64,000 nt of DNA from Mesorhizobium sp. Lineage in GTDB: Bacteria; Pseudomonadota; Alphaproteobacteria; Rhizobiales; Rhizobiaceae. Position numbers and translations under genes: made by a program. How positions within the stretch are numbered: position 1 is the stretch's first letter; each line of letters begins with the position of its first letter. Where the stretch lies: the NCBI GenBank assembly GCA_004020315.1, contig SAQG01000001.1, positions 434,001 to 498,000 on the forward strand, written 5' to 3'. Under the pieces are notes generated by a model. That model was not told where the DNA came from. It did no database searches and worked only from the letters and a program-made list of their open reading frames with translations. Below are positions 17,211-26,700 of this stretch, in pieces.

Positions 17211-18703
17211 ATCTGGCTTACCGCCTCAAGGCGGGCATGGATGTCGCGCGTCGCCTGATAGAGGTCGCGGTAGATCGCCTTGCGCGCGCGGCAGCTGGAG
17301 ACCAGCCCGTCGACCGGGTCGACATGCCTGGTCGGCGGCGCGGTCATCGCCTCGGCCGCCATCTGGGGCGAGGCAAACCATCCAATGGCGGAAGCCGCCA
17401 GTATGGCGGCGCCGAGTGCTGCGGCTTCGTTGACCGGTGAGACGGAGAGCGGCCGCTCGAGCACGCTTGCCATGATCTGCATCAGCAGGGCGCAATTGGT
17501 GCCGCCGCCGGCAGCTATCATCGCCCCCGGTTTGCCGCCGGCTTGAGTTTCCATTGCCTCGCTGGCGATGGCCTGCTCGAAGGCGATGCCTTCCAGAACC
17601 GCTCGAAAAAGGTGCTTCGGCTCATGGTCGAGCGAAAGGCCGACAATGGCGCCGCGCGCTGCGCCGTCCCAATAGGGGCTCATGACACCCGCCCAATAGG
17701 GCATGACAAGCAGTCCCTCGCTGCCGGCCGCAACGTCGGCTGCCGCCCTTTCCAGGGCTGCGGCCGACGGGGAGCCGGTCGTGCGAACGATCCAGTCGAC
17801 CAGCTGCATGCCCGAGCGCAGCACGGTCTCCAGCATGAAACCCGAGCCGGTCGGCGAGACCAGCGTTCGAAACGCATCCGACGTCGTGAACCCATGGGAG
17901 TAACAGCCGCTGACGATGCCCGAGCCGAGCGAAAGATAGCTTTTGCCTTCGCCATAGACGCCCATGCCGAGGCCCATCGCTTGCCCGTCGCCGGCGCCGG
18001 CAACAACAGGCGTACCGGCCTTCAACCCGATCAGCCTGGCCACGCTTTCACTAAGTCCGCCGCAGATCGCGCCCGGCGCGACCAGTTCCGGCAACTGGCC
18101 CGGCCGCAGCCCCGCGGCCGTAACGAGCTCAGGGCGCCAAGTGCCATTCTTGACGTCGAGCAGCCCAAGCGGATCCGCACTTGCCGTGCTGGTGACCAGA
18201 TGTCCGGTCAGCCGGTGGACAAAGAAGCCATGCACGTCGACGAGTGCGGCTGCGTCGCCCAGGGCTTGCGGCTGGTGTTCGGCAAGCCAGGCGATCGCAT
18301 AGAGCGCGGGCGTCGGATCCGGCGGCTTGCCGCTCCAGTCGCGGATCGTCTCGCGGCCGAGCTCAGCTGAAAGCCTGATGACTTGCGGGCGCGCACGCTC
18401 GTCAAGCCACAGAATCGCGGGAATAAGTGGCTTGCCGGCGTGGTCGATCAGCGTGAAGGTCTCGCGCTGGTGAGCGATGGAGATCGCCGCCACTCGCGAA
18501 ACGCCCACCGCCTCAGTGACCTGCTTTAAGGCATCGAGCAGCGCGGTCCACCAATGTTCGGCATCCTGCTCGAAATGGCCCGGCTCGGGATTTGAAAGCG
18601 GATAGGCTTCGCGCGCCTGGAACAGCTCCTTGCCGTCGCGCGTGAAGGCAATCGCCTTCACGGCCGTGGTCGAAGCGTCGATCCCGATTACGACATCGTC
18701 CAT
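17207..18703 (-). CDS. FGGY-family carbohydrate kinase
   Basis: A 498-residue FGGY kinase (xylulokinase/erythritol-kinase branch). The N-terminal phosphate loop is GIDASTTAVKAIAF, followed by SIAHQRET and WLDERA substrate-side motifs. The ATP-binding half has GAGDGQAMGLG, a SLGSGI loop and AAGGGTNCALLMQIMAS. It would phosphorylate the ketose or polyol taken up by the neighbouring ABC system. The start is 20 bases after the DXP-reductoisomerase-like gene on the same strand, so the two form an operon. It is a paralogue, of equal length, of the kinase at 50,794-52,290. Confidence 0.85.
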   Translation of the reverse strand: MDDVVIGIDASTTAVKAIAFTRDGKELFQAREAYPLSNPEPGHFEQDAEHWWTALLDALKQVTEAVGVSRVAAISIAHQRETFTLIDHAGKPLIPAILWLDERARPQVIRLSAELGRETIRDWSGKPPDPTPALYAIAWLAEHQPQALGDAAALVDVHGFFVHRLTGHLVTSTASADPLGLLDVKNGTWRPELVTAAGLRPGQLPELVAPGAICGGLSESVARLIGLKAGTPVVAGAGDGQAMGLGMGVYGEGKSYLSLGSGIVSGCYSHGFTTSDAFRTLVSPTGSGFMLETVLRSGMQLVDWIVRTTGSPSAAALERAAADVAAGSEGLLVMPYWAGVMSPYWDGAARGAIVGLSLDHEPKHLFRAVLEGIAFEQAIASEAMETQAGGKPGAMIAAGGGTNCALLMQIMASVLERPLSVSPVNEAAALGAAILAASAIGWFASPQMAAEAMTAPPTRHVDPVDGLVSSCRARKAIYRDLYQATRDIHARLEAVSQI

Positions 18704-18722
18704 CAGGCGGAAATCCAGCGGA

Positions 18723-20045
18723 TTAGGCGGCGTTCGTGACGAACCGTCCGTCCGACTGGTCGAGACGACGGCGGATCTGGGTTATCACCATCGAATCGTC
18801 GGGTACACAATTTTCATAGGTGAGGAAATCGCCTGTCTTGACCGGCTTGACCACCTTGGCGCGTTCGGCGAGGCCAAGCGGCAGGGCGCCACGGGCGCGT
18901 GCGTTTTCCCAGGTCATGGCGAAGCCGCGATAGTCGTTCTCGCCGATCATGCCGAGCGACTGGCCAAGGGCAAGGTCGCTCTTGGCAACCGCCACCGCTT
19001 CGGCGACCGGATGGTCGAGCGGCTCCATGTCGGCGCGTTTGTAGACCACGGCGCGCGCCGCCGACAGCGGCACTTCCAGGCTGGTCAAATGATAGGGGCG
19101 GAAGATCGTGAAATAGGGACCCTTGCCGACCTTGAGGTCGATCATCCGCTCCAGCACGCGCGGATGCCGGGTCTCGATGATGCAGAACACACCGGGCGCC
19201 ACGCCCTTGCCGATCGAATAGTCGACCACGCCCTTGCGGTGCAGCACGCCGCCATCCTCGCGCGGGCAAAGCACGCTGGCGAGCTCCTCCAGCGTCGCGG
19301 TCGGGCCGTGCATGCCCGGCACGTCGGGCACCAGGCCGGTGGCGTTGGCGATCGCCACCATCTCGATCGCCGTCTTCGAGCCGTCGACGAATTCGACCAG
19401 CATGCGCGCATTCATGTTGCGCTCGGCCGCCTCCTTCTCGTAGTCGGCCGGCATTGCGTCGATCTTCAGCGGATTGTTCTTGCCCTTGCCGGCGGCAATG
19501 ATGTTGAAGCCGAGGCTCTTGGCAAAGCCGATGATCTCCAGCGTGCAGGCCGGCTCGTCGCCGGCCGCACCGGTATAGACGACGCCGGCCTTGCGCGCCT
19601 CTTCCTTGAGGAAGCGGCCGATCGTGATGTCGGCCTCGACATTGAGCATGACGATATGCTTGCCGTTCTTCATCACTTCGAGCGCGAACAGCGTGCCGAT
19701 GTTGGGATTGCCTGTCGCGTCGATGATGACGTCGATGCGACCTGCCGCCGCCAGCGCATTCAGGTCTTCGGTCACCGCGATCTTGCCGGCCTCGATGGCG
19801 CGGTCGATCGCCGCTGCATTGCCGGCCTGCACGATGTCGGAGCGGTCGTGGCCGGCGAGCAGCGCCGCGTCGATCGCCGCCTGCGGCCTGACCTCGGAAA
19901 TGGCGCCGATCCTCATGCCCGGCATCAGCGCGACCTGGACGACGATGTCGGTGCCCATCTGCCCGGCGCCGGCAAGCCCGATGGTGATCGGTCCCTGCTT
20001 TTCAGCGCGCTGCAAAAGTTCCGCTGCAAATTGCGGATGGGCCAT
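18723..20045 (-). CDS. DXP-reductoisomerase-like / COG4091 oxidoreductase with SAF-like domain
   Basis: A 440-residue NAD(P)-binding protein of the family once called predicted homoserine dehydrogenase with SAF domain (COG4091). Rossmann motif GAGQMG is at residues 26-31, followed by VIIDATGNPNIG and the highly conserved GAAGDEP, AAGKGKNNP and PYHLTSLEVPLS. The C-terminal 80 residues are SAF-like. The Brucella member (DRL) converts 1-deoxy-xylulose 5-phosphate to methylerythritol 4-phosphate; this protein matches its layout and key stretches as I recall them. Co-transcription with a sugar kinase in a polyol uptake locus could instead mean a catabolic role on a related branched or linear tetritol phosphate. 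Family is confident; reaction is not. Confidence 0.7.
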   Translation of the reverse strand: MAHPQFAAELLQRAEKQGPITIGLAGAGQMGTDIVVQVALMPGMRIGAISEVRPQAAIDAALLAGHDRSDIVQAGNAAAIDRAIEAGKIAVTEDLNALAAAGRIDVIIDATGNPNIGTLFALEVMKNGKHIVMLNVEADITIGRFLKEEARKAGVVYTGAAGDEPACTLEIIGFAKSLGFNIIAAGKGKNNPLKIDAMPADYEKEAAERNMNARMLVEFVDGSKTAIEMVAIANATGLVPDVPGMHGPTATLEELASVLCPREDGGVLHRKGVVDYSIGKGVAPGVFCIIETRHPRVLERMIDLKVGKGPYFTIFRPYHLTSLEVPLSAARAVVYKRADMEPLDHPVAEAVAVAKSDLALGQSLGMIGENDYRGFAMTWENARARGALPLGLAERAKVVKPVKTGDFLTYENCVPDDSMVITQIRRRLDQSDGRFVTNAA

Positions 20046-20399
20046 GTCGCTTCCTCCAGTTCCTGACGCGCCGCGGCGTCGAAGCCATCATTTTGAACAT
20101 TCCTATTTCTAAATGAAAAATATTTCAACCTGCAATTCGGCAGGCCAGTCCCAAGATCGTGTGATCTCGATTTGGCCGCCCTCGGCATACGGCTTGGCTG
20201 CGAAGCCAGCTAGGGGCGGAGAAGAAGGGGTGATCTCTAGGGATGCAGGCGGCGGTGATCAAGACATCGCTTCTCGCAAGCGAGCAGGCGCGGCGATAAC
20301 TGTTTCATGGCCGCTCAGCTGCCGGTGCGTCTATCGCACCGACGAAGCCGCGCGGCAGAGTGCGCCGGCCGGCATGCTCGGTCGGCACATGCCAGTATA
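20046..20399. promoter_or_regulatory. Promoter region of the DRL-like/kinase operon
   Basis: A 354-base gene-free gap. Immediately upstream of the DRL-like gene is an AT-rich patch with TGAACA at 20094-20099 and the palindrome TGAAA-AATA-TTTCA at 20114-20127. A TTGAAA (20124-20129, minus strand) could be the -35 box with the palindrome in the spacer. The TGAACA half-site matches those near the SorC genes. The rest of the gap shows nothing recognisable. Confidence 0.4.
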
Positions 20400-21506
20400 T
20401 TAGCTGCCGACCTCGAAGAAGGGCGCGCCAAGCAGGTCGGGTACGACGTCGATGCCGAGGCCCGGCCCGTCGGGAATGCCCATCCGGCTTCCCGTTACCG
20501 GCGGCATGTTCGATGCGGTGCGCACCGTCACCCATTCGTGGAAGGCGATGGCGTGAAGCCGGCGCTCCTCCGGCGTCGACAGCGACAGATGCGCCATGGC
20601 CGATGTATCGATCTCGGCGCCGCCGGTGTCCTCGACGGTGATCATGAAGCCTAGATCGACGGCAAGGTCGCGGATCTGGCGCGTCTTCGTCACGCCGCCG
20701 AGCCGCGAGATCTTCAGCGTCAGCCCGTCGGCCGCGCCCTTGCGGTGGATGTCGAGCATGTCGTCCAGCGAGGCGACCGATTCGTCCAACACCATCGGCT
20801 TGTCGAGCGAGCGGCGCACCGACATGCATTCATCGATCGTGGTGCAAGGCTGTTCGAACGTATAGTCGATGGCGCGGGTCGCATCCGCGAACTGGCGCGC
20901 CTGATAGGGCGTCCAGCCGGCATTGGCGTCGCAGAAGATCACCGTACCCTTCGGCACCGAAGCGGCGACCGCGGTGACGCGCTCGACGTCGTCACGGACA
21001 TTGCCGCCGACCTTGACCTGCAGCCGATGGAACCCGTCCTTGACGATGCGCTTGGCAAGCGCGGCCATGGCGTCGACCGTGCCATGGGTAACGACCTTGT
21101 AGAGCTCTGCCGTTTCGCTCTCGCGCCCGCCGAGCAGCGTGACCAGCGGTACGTCGGCGGCGCGTGCCGCGAGATCCGAGCATGCCATGTCGAGCGCCGA
21201 CTTGATGTAGGGATGGCCTTTGAACACCGTGTCCATCAGCCTGCCGATACTGGCCAAGGCGCGAGGATCGTGGCCGAGCAGATGCGGCGCGATTTCCATG
21301 ACGCCGGCGCGAGTGCCGGCCGCGAAGGCCGGCGAGTAGAAATTGCCGAGCGGCGCCATTTCACCCCAGCCGGAAAGCCCGCTGTCGGAGGTGATGGCGA
21401 CGATCACCGCATCGAACGCGTCGGCGACACGCCCCTTGGACATGCGATAGGGCCCGTCCACGAAGGGCTGCACGACATGGTAGGCCTTGATGGTTTTGAT
21501 CTGCAA
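20400..21506 (-). CDS. Enolase-superfamily enzyme (mandelate racemase / muconate lactonizing type)
   Basis: A 368-residue enolase-superfamily protein. The metal ligands are the Asp of FCDANAGW, the Glu of FEQPC and the Glu of LDESV. Catalytic lysines are in LQVKVGG (only the second Lys of the usual KxK) and LTLKISRLGG. The N-terminal capping domain with PYRMSKGR and SGWGEMAPLG resembles cis-3-hydroxyproline dehydratases and hydroxyproline-betaine epimerases, but acid-sugar or dipeptide enzymes also look like this. The start is uncertain: a TTG at 21506 gives the family-typical N-terminus; no ATG is nearby. It is just downstream of a GntR regulator on the same strand. Confidence 0.75.
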   Translation of the reverse strand: MQIKTIKAYHVVQPFVDGPYRMSKGRVADAFDAVIVAITSDSGLSGWGEMAPLGNFYSPAFAAGTRAGVMEIAPHLLGHDPRALASIGRLMDTVFKGHPYIKSALDMACSDLAARAADVPLVTLLGGRESETAELYKVVTHGTVDAMAALAKRIVKDGFHRLQVKVGGNVRDDVERVTAVAASVPKGTVIFCDANAGWTPYQARQFADATRAIDYTFEQPCTTIDECMSVRRSLDKPMVLDESVASLDDMLDIHRKGAADGLTLKISRLGGVTKTRQIRDLAVDLGFMITVEDTGGAEIDTSAMAHLSLSTPEERRLHAIAFHEWVTVRTASNMPPVTGSRMGIPDGPGLGIDVVPDLLGAPFFEVGS

Positions 21507-21565
21507 TTTCTCTATCCGTTGTCTGTGATGCCCCGACGAAGCCGCCAATGGCGGCTCTTGTCGGC

Positions 21566-22303
21566 TCAGCTGCCGTCTGGTCGGTTGCGCGTCGGGCCGG
21601 GGCGATCGGGATTGGCGCCCTCGGAGCAACGCTGTTCGAGGCTGCGCGCATAGGCGAGCAGTTCCTCGAAATCGAGGCCGATATGCTCGCGGGCGTGGCG
21701 CTGGGCGGCGCCCATGTCGGCGCCTTTCAGCAGCCGCACATACATCTCGTGGACGTCTTCGGCAGGCACCGGCTCGTTGCGCGCCCGCTGATGCAGGGCG
21801 AAATACATCTGCAGCCGGCTGGTCAGCCGCTGCCAGGTCTCGAGCAGAACCGAATTGTCGGCCCATTCATGGATCAGGCCATGCAATTGCAGCGCCGTTT
21901 CGATCTGCCTCGTGGTGTCGAGATCGCGCGTTGCCTGCTTCACCGCCTCATGGCGCCGGTCAAGCTCATCGAAGAAGCGTTGGTCGCGCAGCGGCCAGGA
22001 CAGTTCGATAGCGAACTCATCCAGCACCTTGTTGAGCGAATAGGCGTCGTCGATGTCCTTGGCGGTCACGTCGATGACGAAAGTTCCGGCGTAAGGAATG
22101 CTGGTCAGGATGCCTTCCTGGACCAGCTCACGCATCGCTTCGCGCAGCGGTGCGCGGCTCACCCGCATCTGTTCGGCGATCCTGAGTTCGTTGAGCTTCT
22201 GCCCGGGTTCCAGCTGGCCGGTTAGGATCGCGCGCCGAAGCAGCGCCACGATCTCGGCGCGTCTTGTCGTATCCGCGATCGGAGCGAAATCCAGCTTCCC
22301 CAT
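21566..22303 (-). CDS. GntR-family regulator, FCD/FadR subgroup
   Basis: A 245-residue regulator: winged-helix N-terminus (LNELRIAEQMRVSRAPLREAM at about residues 38-58) and an all-helical FCD domain with the usual metal-site pattern (HGLIHEWADN and HAREHIGLD). The ATG at 22303 with GGAG eight bases upstream is preferred over two in-frame ATGs further out. It precedes the enolase-superfamily gene by 60 bases, so it probably controls it. A perfect 16-base palindrome 35 bases upstream of its start fits the FadR-subfamily operator, pointing to autoregulation. Confidence 0.85.
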   Translation of the reverse strand: MGKLDFAPIADTTRRAEIVALLRRAILTGQLEPGQKLNELRIAEQMRVSRAPLREAMRELVQEGILTSIPYAGTFVIDVTAKDIDDAYSLNKVLDEFAIELSWPLRDQRFFDELDRRHEAVKQATRDLDTTRQIETALQLHGLIHEWADNSVLLETWQRLTSRLQMYFALHQRARNEPVPAEDVHEMYVRLLKGADMGAAQRHAREHIGLDFEELLAYARSLEQRCSEGANPDRPGPTRNRPDGS

Positions 22304-22338
22304 TCGGCCACTCCACATGGAACCGAGATCAAGGAAGC

Positions 22339-22354
22339 AGATTGTCGACAATCT
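22339..22354. promoter_or_regulatory. GntR operator palindrome AGATTGTCGACAATCT
   Basis: A perfect 16-base palindrome directly upstream of the GntR gene. Its core TTGTCGACAA fits the FadR/FCD consensus of GT and AC half-sites around a short spacer. It is the only such site I noticed in the gap and likely binds the adjacent regulator. Confidence 0.65.
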
Positions 22355-22485
22355 AACAAGAGCTTTTTCTGACTTTCCGATTCCGGGGCGGACGTCTGTC
22401 CGGCTCGGCCGTCCTTATTGCGCCTTCATGCCGCGGCCAAGGCCGACCGCGCCGATGTCGCCGGTCTCGTCAAACTGCTCAGCAA

Positions 22486-22516
22486 AACGGCGCCCTTGGC
22501 ATAGCCGGGGGCGCCG
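22486..22516 (-). terminator. Rho-independent terminator of the RND efflux operon
   Basis: On the minus strand GGCGCCC (22516-22510) pairs with GGGCGCC (22496-22490), with an inner GGC/GCC pair. It is followed by GTTTTG. It lies 25 bases beyond the stop of the membrane-fusion gene, the last gene of the efflux operon. Confidence 0.5.
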
Positions 22517-22540
22517 CTGGACCGGGCCTGATGGGGGGTC

Positions 22541-23710
22541 TCAGGTGGCCGGTTTCTGTGGCAGCGGCGAGACGGGCATTCCCGGGCCGATCTTCTGCAG
22601 ATTGCCGGTGATCACCTGGTCGCCTTCCGATACGCCGCTCGAGATGGCCACCAGATCGCCATTGGTCGGCCCGAGCGAAACGATGCGCTGGTCGACAGTG
22701 TTGTCCTTGCCGACGACGTAGAGGTACTTGCCGAGCTGGCTCGACCCCAAAGCCGTCTGCGGCACCATCAGTGCATCGGGCTGCTGCTTGATGTGCAATC
22801 TCACACGAACATATTGGCCCGGCAGCAGCGTGAACTTGGCGTTGCCGATCGTTGCCCGTGCGGTAATGGTGCCGGTCGAACGATCGACCGTATTGTCGAT
22901 GAAGGTGAGCTGACCCCTATGGCGCGGTTCCGTATCGCCGGGAAGCAGGACGTCGACATCGACGGGTCCTGCCGCGCGGGCTTCCTCGATCTGCGCCAGA
23001 TCCAATTCACTCGGATTGAAGGTGACATAGATCGGGTCGAGCTGCACCAGCGTGTTGAGCACTGTGCCGGCGACGCTGACCAGCGTTCCGACCGAGGCCT
23101 GATTGCGGCCGAGGCGCCCGGCGAACGGCGCCTTGATTTCCGAATAGCTCAGATTGAGCTCGGCGGTCCGCACCGCCGCCTGGTTCACGGCGAGCGAAGC
23201 CTGGGCCTCGCGCAAGGTGCTGGTGCGCTGGTCGAAGACATCCTTGGCGATGTATCCGCTCTTGGCGAGCTCAGTGCCGCGACCAAGGCTGGAACGCGCA
23301 TAGTCGAGCGTTGCTTCGTCGCGCTGGACCTGAGCCTTCGCCTGCTCGAGGGCAGCCTGGAAATCCTCTGGAGCGATCTTGTAGAGAAGGTCGCCCTTGT
23401 TGACATCGCTGCCGTCGGGCGCGACCTGCTCCTGCAGGTACCCCGGTACGCGTGATTGCAGTGTGATGCTGCGGATCGGCTCGGTGCGGGCCGCATAGTC
23501 GAGATAGATCGGGATCGTCTTCTTGACGACGCTCACCACCGGCACCGGCATGACAAACGCTGCGGACTCGGGCGCCGCCGGTTCGGGCGTTGCCGCCCCT
23601 GCCGTACCGGCATTGAGGCCGAAATTGCCCATGTCGAGCAAGTGAACGCTGGCCATCGAGATCGCGCCAACGGCGACGGCCGCTCCCAACGCAATTTTCC
23701 ATTTACGCAT
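22541..23710 (-). CDS. RND efflux periplasmic adaptor (membrane fusion protein)
   Basis: A 389-residue HlyD/AcrA-type adaptor with an N-terminal signal anchor (MRKWKIALGAAVAVGAISMAS). A lipoyl half-motif (SRVPGYLQEQ...VNKGDLLYKI) is split by a coiled-coil hairpin of about 100 residues (LEQAKAQVQRDEATLDYARS region) and closed by IKAPFAGRLGRNQASVG. It bridges the inner-membrane pump to an outer-membrane channel. The ATG at 23710 with GGAGA upstream is chosen. It follows the pump gene by 16 bases; no outer-membrane factor gene is in the operon, so TolC must come from elsewhere. Confidence 0.9.
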   Translation of the reverse strand: MRKWKIALGAAVAVGAISMASVHLLDMGNFGLNAGTAGAATPEPAAPESAAFVMPVPVVSVVKKTIPIYLDYAARTEPIRSITLQSRVPGYLQEQVAPDGSDVNKGDLLYKIAPEDFQAALEQAKAQVQRDEATLDYARSSLGRGTELAKSGYIAKDVFDQRTSTLREAQASLAVNQAAVRTAELNLSYSEIKAPFAGRLGRNQASVGTLVSVAGTVLNTLVQLDPIYVTFNPSELDLAQIEEARAAGPVDVDVLLPGDTEPRHRGQLTFIDNTVDRSTGTITARATIGNAKFTLLPGQYVRVRLHIKQQPDALMVPQTALGSSQLGKYLYVVGKDNTVDQRIVSLGPTNGDLVAISSGVSEGDQVITGNLQKIGPGMPVSPLPQKPAT

Positions 23711-23726
23711 GATCAATTCTCCAGTC

Positions 23727-26700
23727 CTATTCGGCCGCTTCGGCCAATCGCTCGAAAGCGGGTTCGGCAGTTGGTTCAGTCGGCTCGGCAACGGGTTCGC
23801 TCTTGCTGCCGCGCTCGCGCAGCTGCTCGATCACCGCATAAAAGACCGGCACGAACACCAGCGACAGGATTGTCGCCGCGACCATGCCGCCAAAGACGGT
23901 GGTGCCGATCGACTGGCGGCTCGCTGCACCAGCGCCTGTGGAGAACATCAGCGGCAGCACACCGAGGATGAACGCGAAGGCGGTCATCAGTATGGGCCGC
24001 AGCCGCAGGCGCGCCGCTTCCATGGCGGCGTCGACGATGCTGAGACCTTCCTCGCGCCGGCGCCGGGCAAACTCCACGATCAGAATGGCGTTCTTCGCCG
24101 CCAGCCCGATCAGCATGACGAAGCCGATCTGCGAATAGACGTCGATCTGCATGCCGCGCATCAACAAGGCGACAAAGGCACCGAACAGGGCAAGCGGCAC
24201 CGCGAGCAGGACCATGAAGGGCATGGCCCAGCTCTCATATTGGGCGGCGAGGATCAGGAAGACGAAGACCATGGCGAGACCGAAGACAATCGAGGCGATC
24301 GATCCAGCTTTGAGTTCCTGATAGGTGATCCCTGTCCATTCGTAGCCGAAATCCTTCGGCAATGCGATTGCAGCGGCACGTTCCATCGCGGTGACCGCCT
24401 GACCTGAGGAGTAGCCGGGTGCCGCACCGCCGTTGATCAGGGCCGAGGCATTGTTGTTGTAATGCGGCACGGTTTCCGGGCCGACGATAGGCACCAGCTT
24501 GCCGAGCGTGCTCAACGGCACCATGCCGCCGGAGGCATTGCGCACATAGAGCCGCGAAATGTCGGCCGCACCCGCACGCGCATCCTTATCGGCCTGGATC
24601 GTCACCCGGAAGGTGCGGCCGAACAGGTTGAAGTCGTTCACATAAAGCGAGCCCAGATAGATCTGCAGCGTGTTGAACACGTCAGGCAGGCTGAGGCCGA
24701 GCAGCTTCGCCTTGTTGCGGTCGAGGTCGTAGTTGAACTGCGGCGTCGAGGTTGAGAACGATGAGAACAATTGCTGCGGGTTGAGCTCGGGCTGCTTGCG
24801 CGCTTCGGCCAGCACGGCTTGCGTCGCGTCGTTGAGCGCAATGCTGCCGCGACCGGTCAGATCCTGCACCTGGAATTCGAAGCCGCCGGTCGTGCCGATG
24901 CCCGGGATCGAAGGCGGATCGAAGCTCAGCGCGAAGGCTTCAGGAATTTCCATGAGCTTCGAGCGCACGTCGGCGACGAGCTTCGAGGCGCTCTGGTCAG
25001 GGCCGCGTTGATCCCATGGCTTGAGGATGGCGAATTCCACCGCCGAGTTCGACTGGGCGGCACTGGTGAGGAAGTTCAAGCCGCTGATCGAGCCGACGAT
25101 ATCGACGCCGGGCGTGTTCTGCAGGACATCGCGTACCTTCCGGGCCACCGCGTCGGTACGCTCCAGCGACGCGCCATCCGGCAACTGGATGACCACGAAG
25201 AAATAGCCTTGGTCCTCGACCGGAAGAAAGGTCGAGGGCAGGCGCTGCCAGACGAAATAGGTGGCGACAAGTCCAGCCGCGAACAGCCCGAGCATGATCC
25301 AGCGCAGGCGGATGAGGATGCGCACACCATTGGCATAGGCATGCGACAGCCGTTCGAAGCCCGTGTTGAACCAGCGGAACGGCGCGAACTGCGTTGCCGG
25401 GCGATGGCGCAGGAAGGCCGCGCTGAGCGCCGGTGTGAGCGTCAGCGAGACGAAGGCGGAGATGCCGAAGGAGATCGCGACCGTCAGGGCAAACTGGTTG
25501 TAGAGCCGGCCGGAAACGCCGGGTATGAAGGCGACAGGCACGAACACAGCCATCAGCACGGCAGTCGTGGCGATGATCGGGCCGGTGACCTCGGCCATCG
25601 CCGCGCGCGTGGCAGCCAGCGGTTTGAGGCCGGCCTCCAGCTGTCGCTCGACATTCTCGACAACGACGATCGCGTCGTCGACGACGAGGCCGATCGCAAG
25701 CACCATGCCGAGCAGACTGAGCATGTTCAGCGAGAATCCGAACATGTACATGACGACAAGCGTGGCCACCAGCGACACGGGAATCGCGATGGTCGGGATG
25801 ATCGTGGTGCGCCAGCTCTGCAGGAAGATGAACACCACCGCGACAACCAGGACCAGCGCCTCGCCGAGCGTGACCAGCACGTCGTGCATCGAAGCCGAGA
25901 CGAAGCGCGTCGTGTCGTAGTGCATGGCGTAGCTGACGCCCTTGGGGAAGCGGGCCGACAGTTCCTGCATCTTGTCCTTGACGCGCTGCTGCAGATCGAG
26001 CGCGTTCGAGCCCGGCATCTGGTAGACCGCGAGCACCACGGTCGGGTCCTCGCCAAAGAACGCCGACGACGAATATTGCAGGGCGCCGAGTTCGATGCGC
26101 GCGACGTCGCGTAACCGCACCAGCGAACCGTTCGCGGCATCGGCGCGCACGATGATATCGCCGAATTCCTTCGGATCGCTCAGTCGCCCGACCGCGTTGA
26201 CCTGCATTTCGAAAGCGGTGCCGGCCGGCGCCGGCGACTGCCCGATCTTGCCGGCCGCGACCTGGACATTCTGCTCGGCGATGGCATTCTGGACATCGAC
26301 GGCGGTGATGCCGAGATTGGCGAGCTTGTCGGGATCGAGCCATACGCGCATCGAATAGCGCCGCTCGCCGAAGATCTGCACGTCGCCGACGCCGGGCAGG
26401 CGCTTCAGCGGGTCGACCACTTGCAGGTAGGCGAGGTTGCTGAGCGCGACCGGATCGACGGAGCCGTCGGGCGAAGTGAGGTTGACGATCAGGACGAAAT
26501 TCGGGTTCTGCTTTTTGATCGTCACACCGCCCTGGTTGACGATGGCCGGCAGCGAGGACGCCGCCTGGGACACGCGGTTCTGGACGTCGACGGCGGCGGT
26601 GCTCAGGTCGTAGCCGACCTCGAAGGTGATGGTGATCGTCGACGAGCCGTCATTGGAACTCGACGACGACATATAGGTCATGCCTTGAACGCCGTTGATC

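Noticed and set aside
24771..26114. A 447-codon plus-strand frame opposite the RND pump
   Set aside because: Composition (runs of D, R, H, E, Q) is typical of antisense translation of a membrane protein gene.
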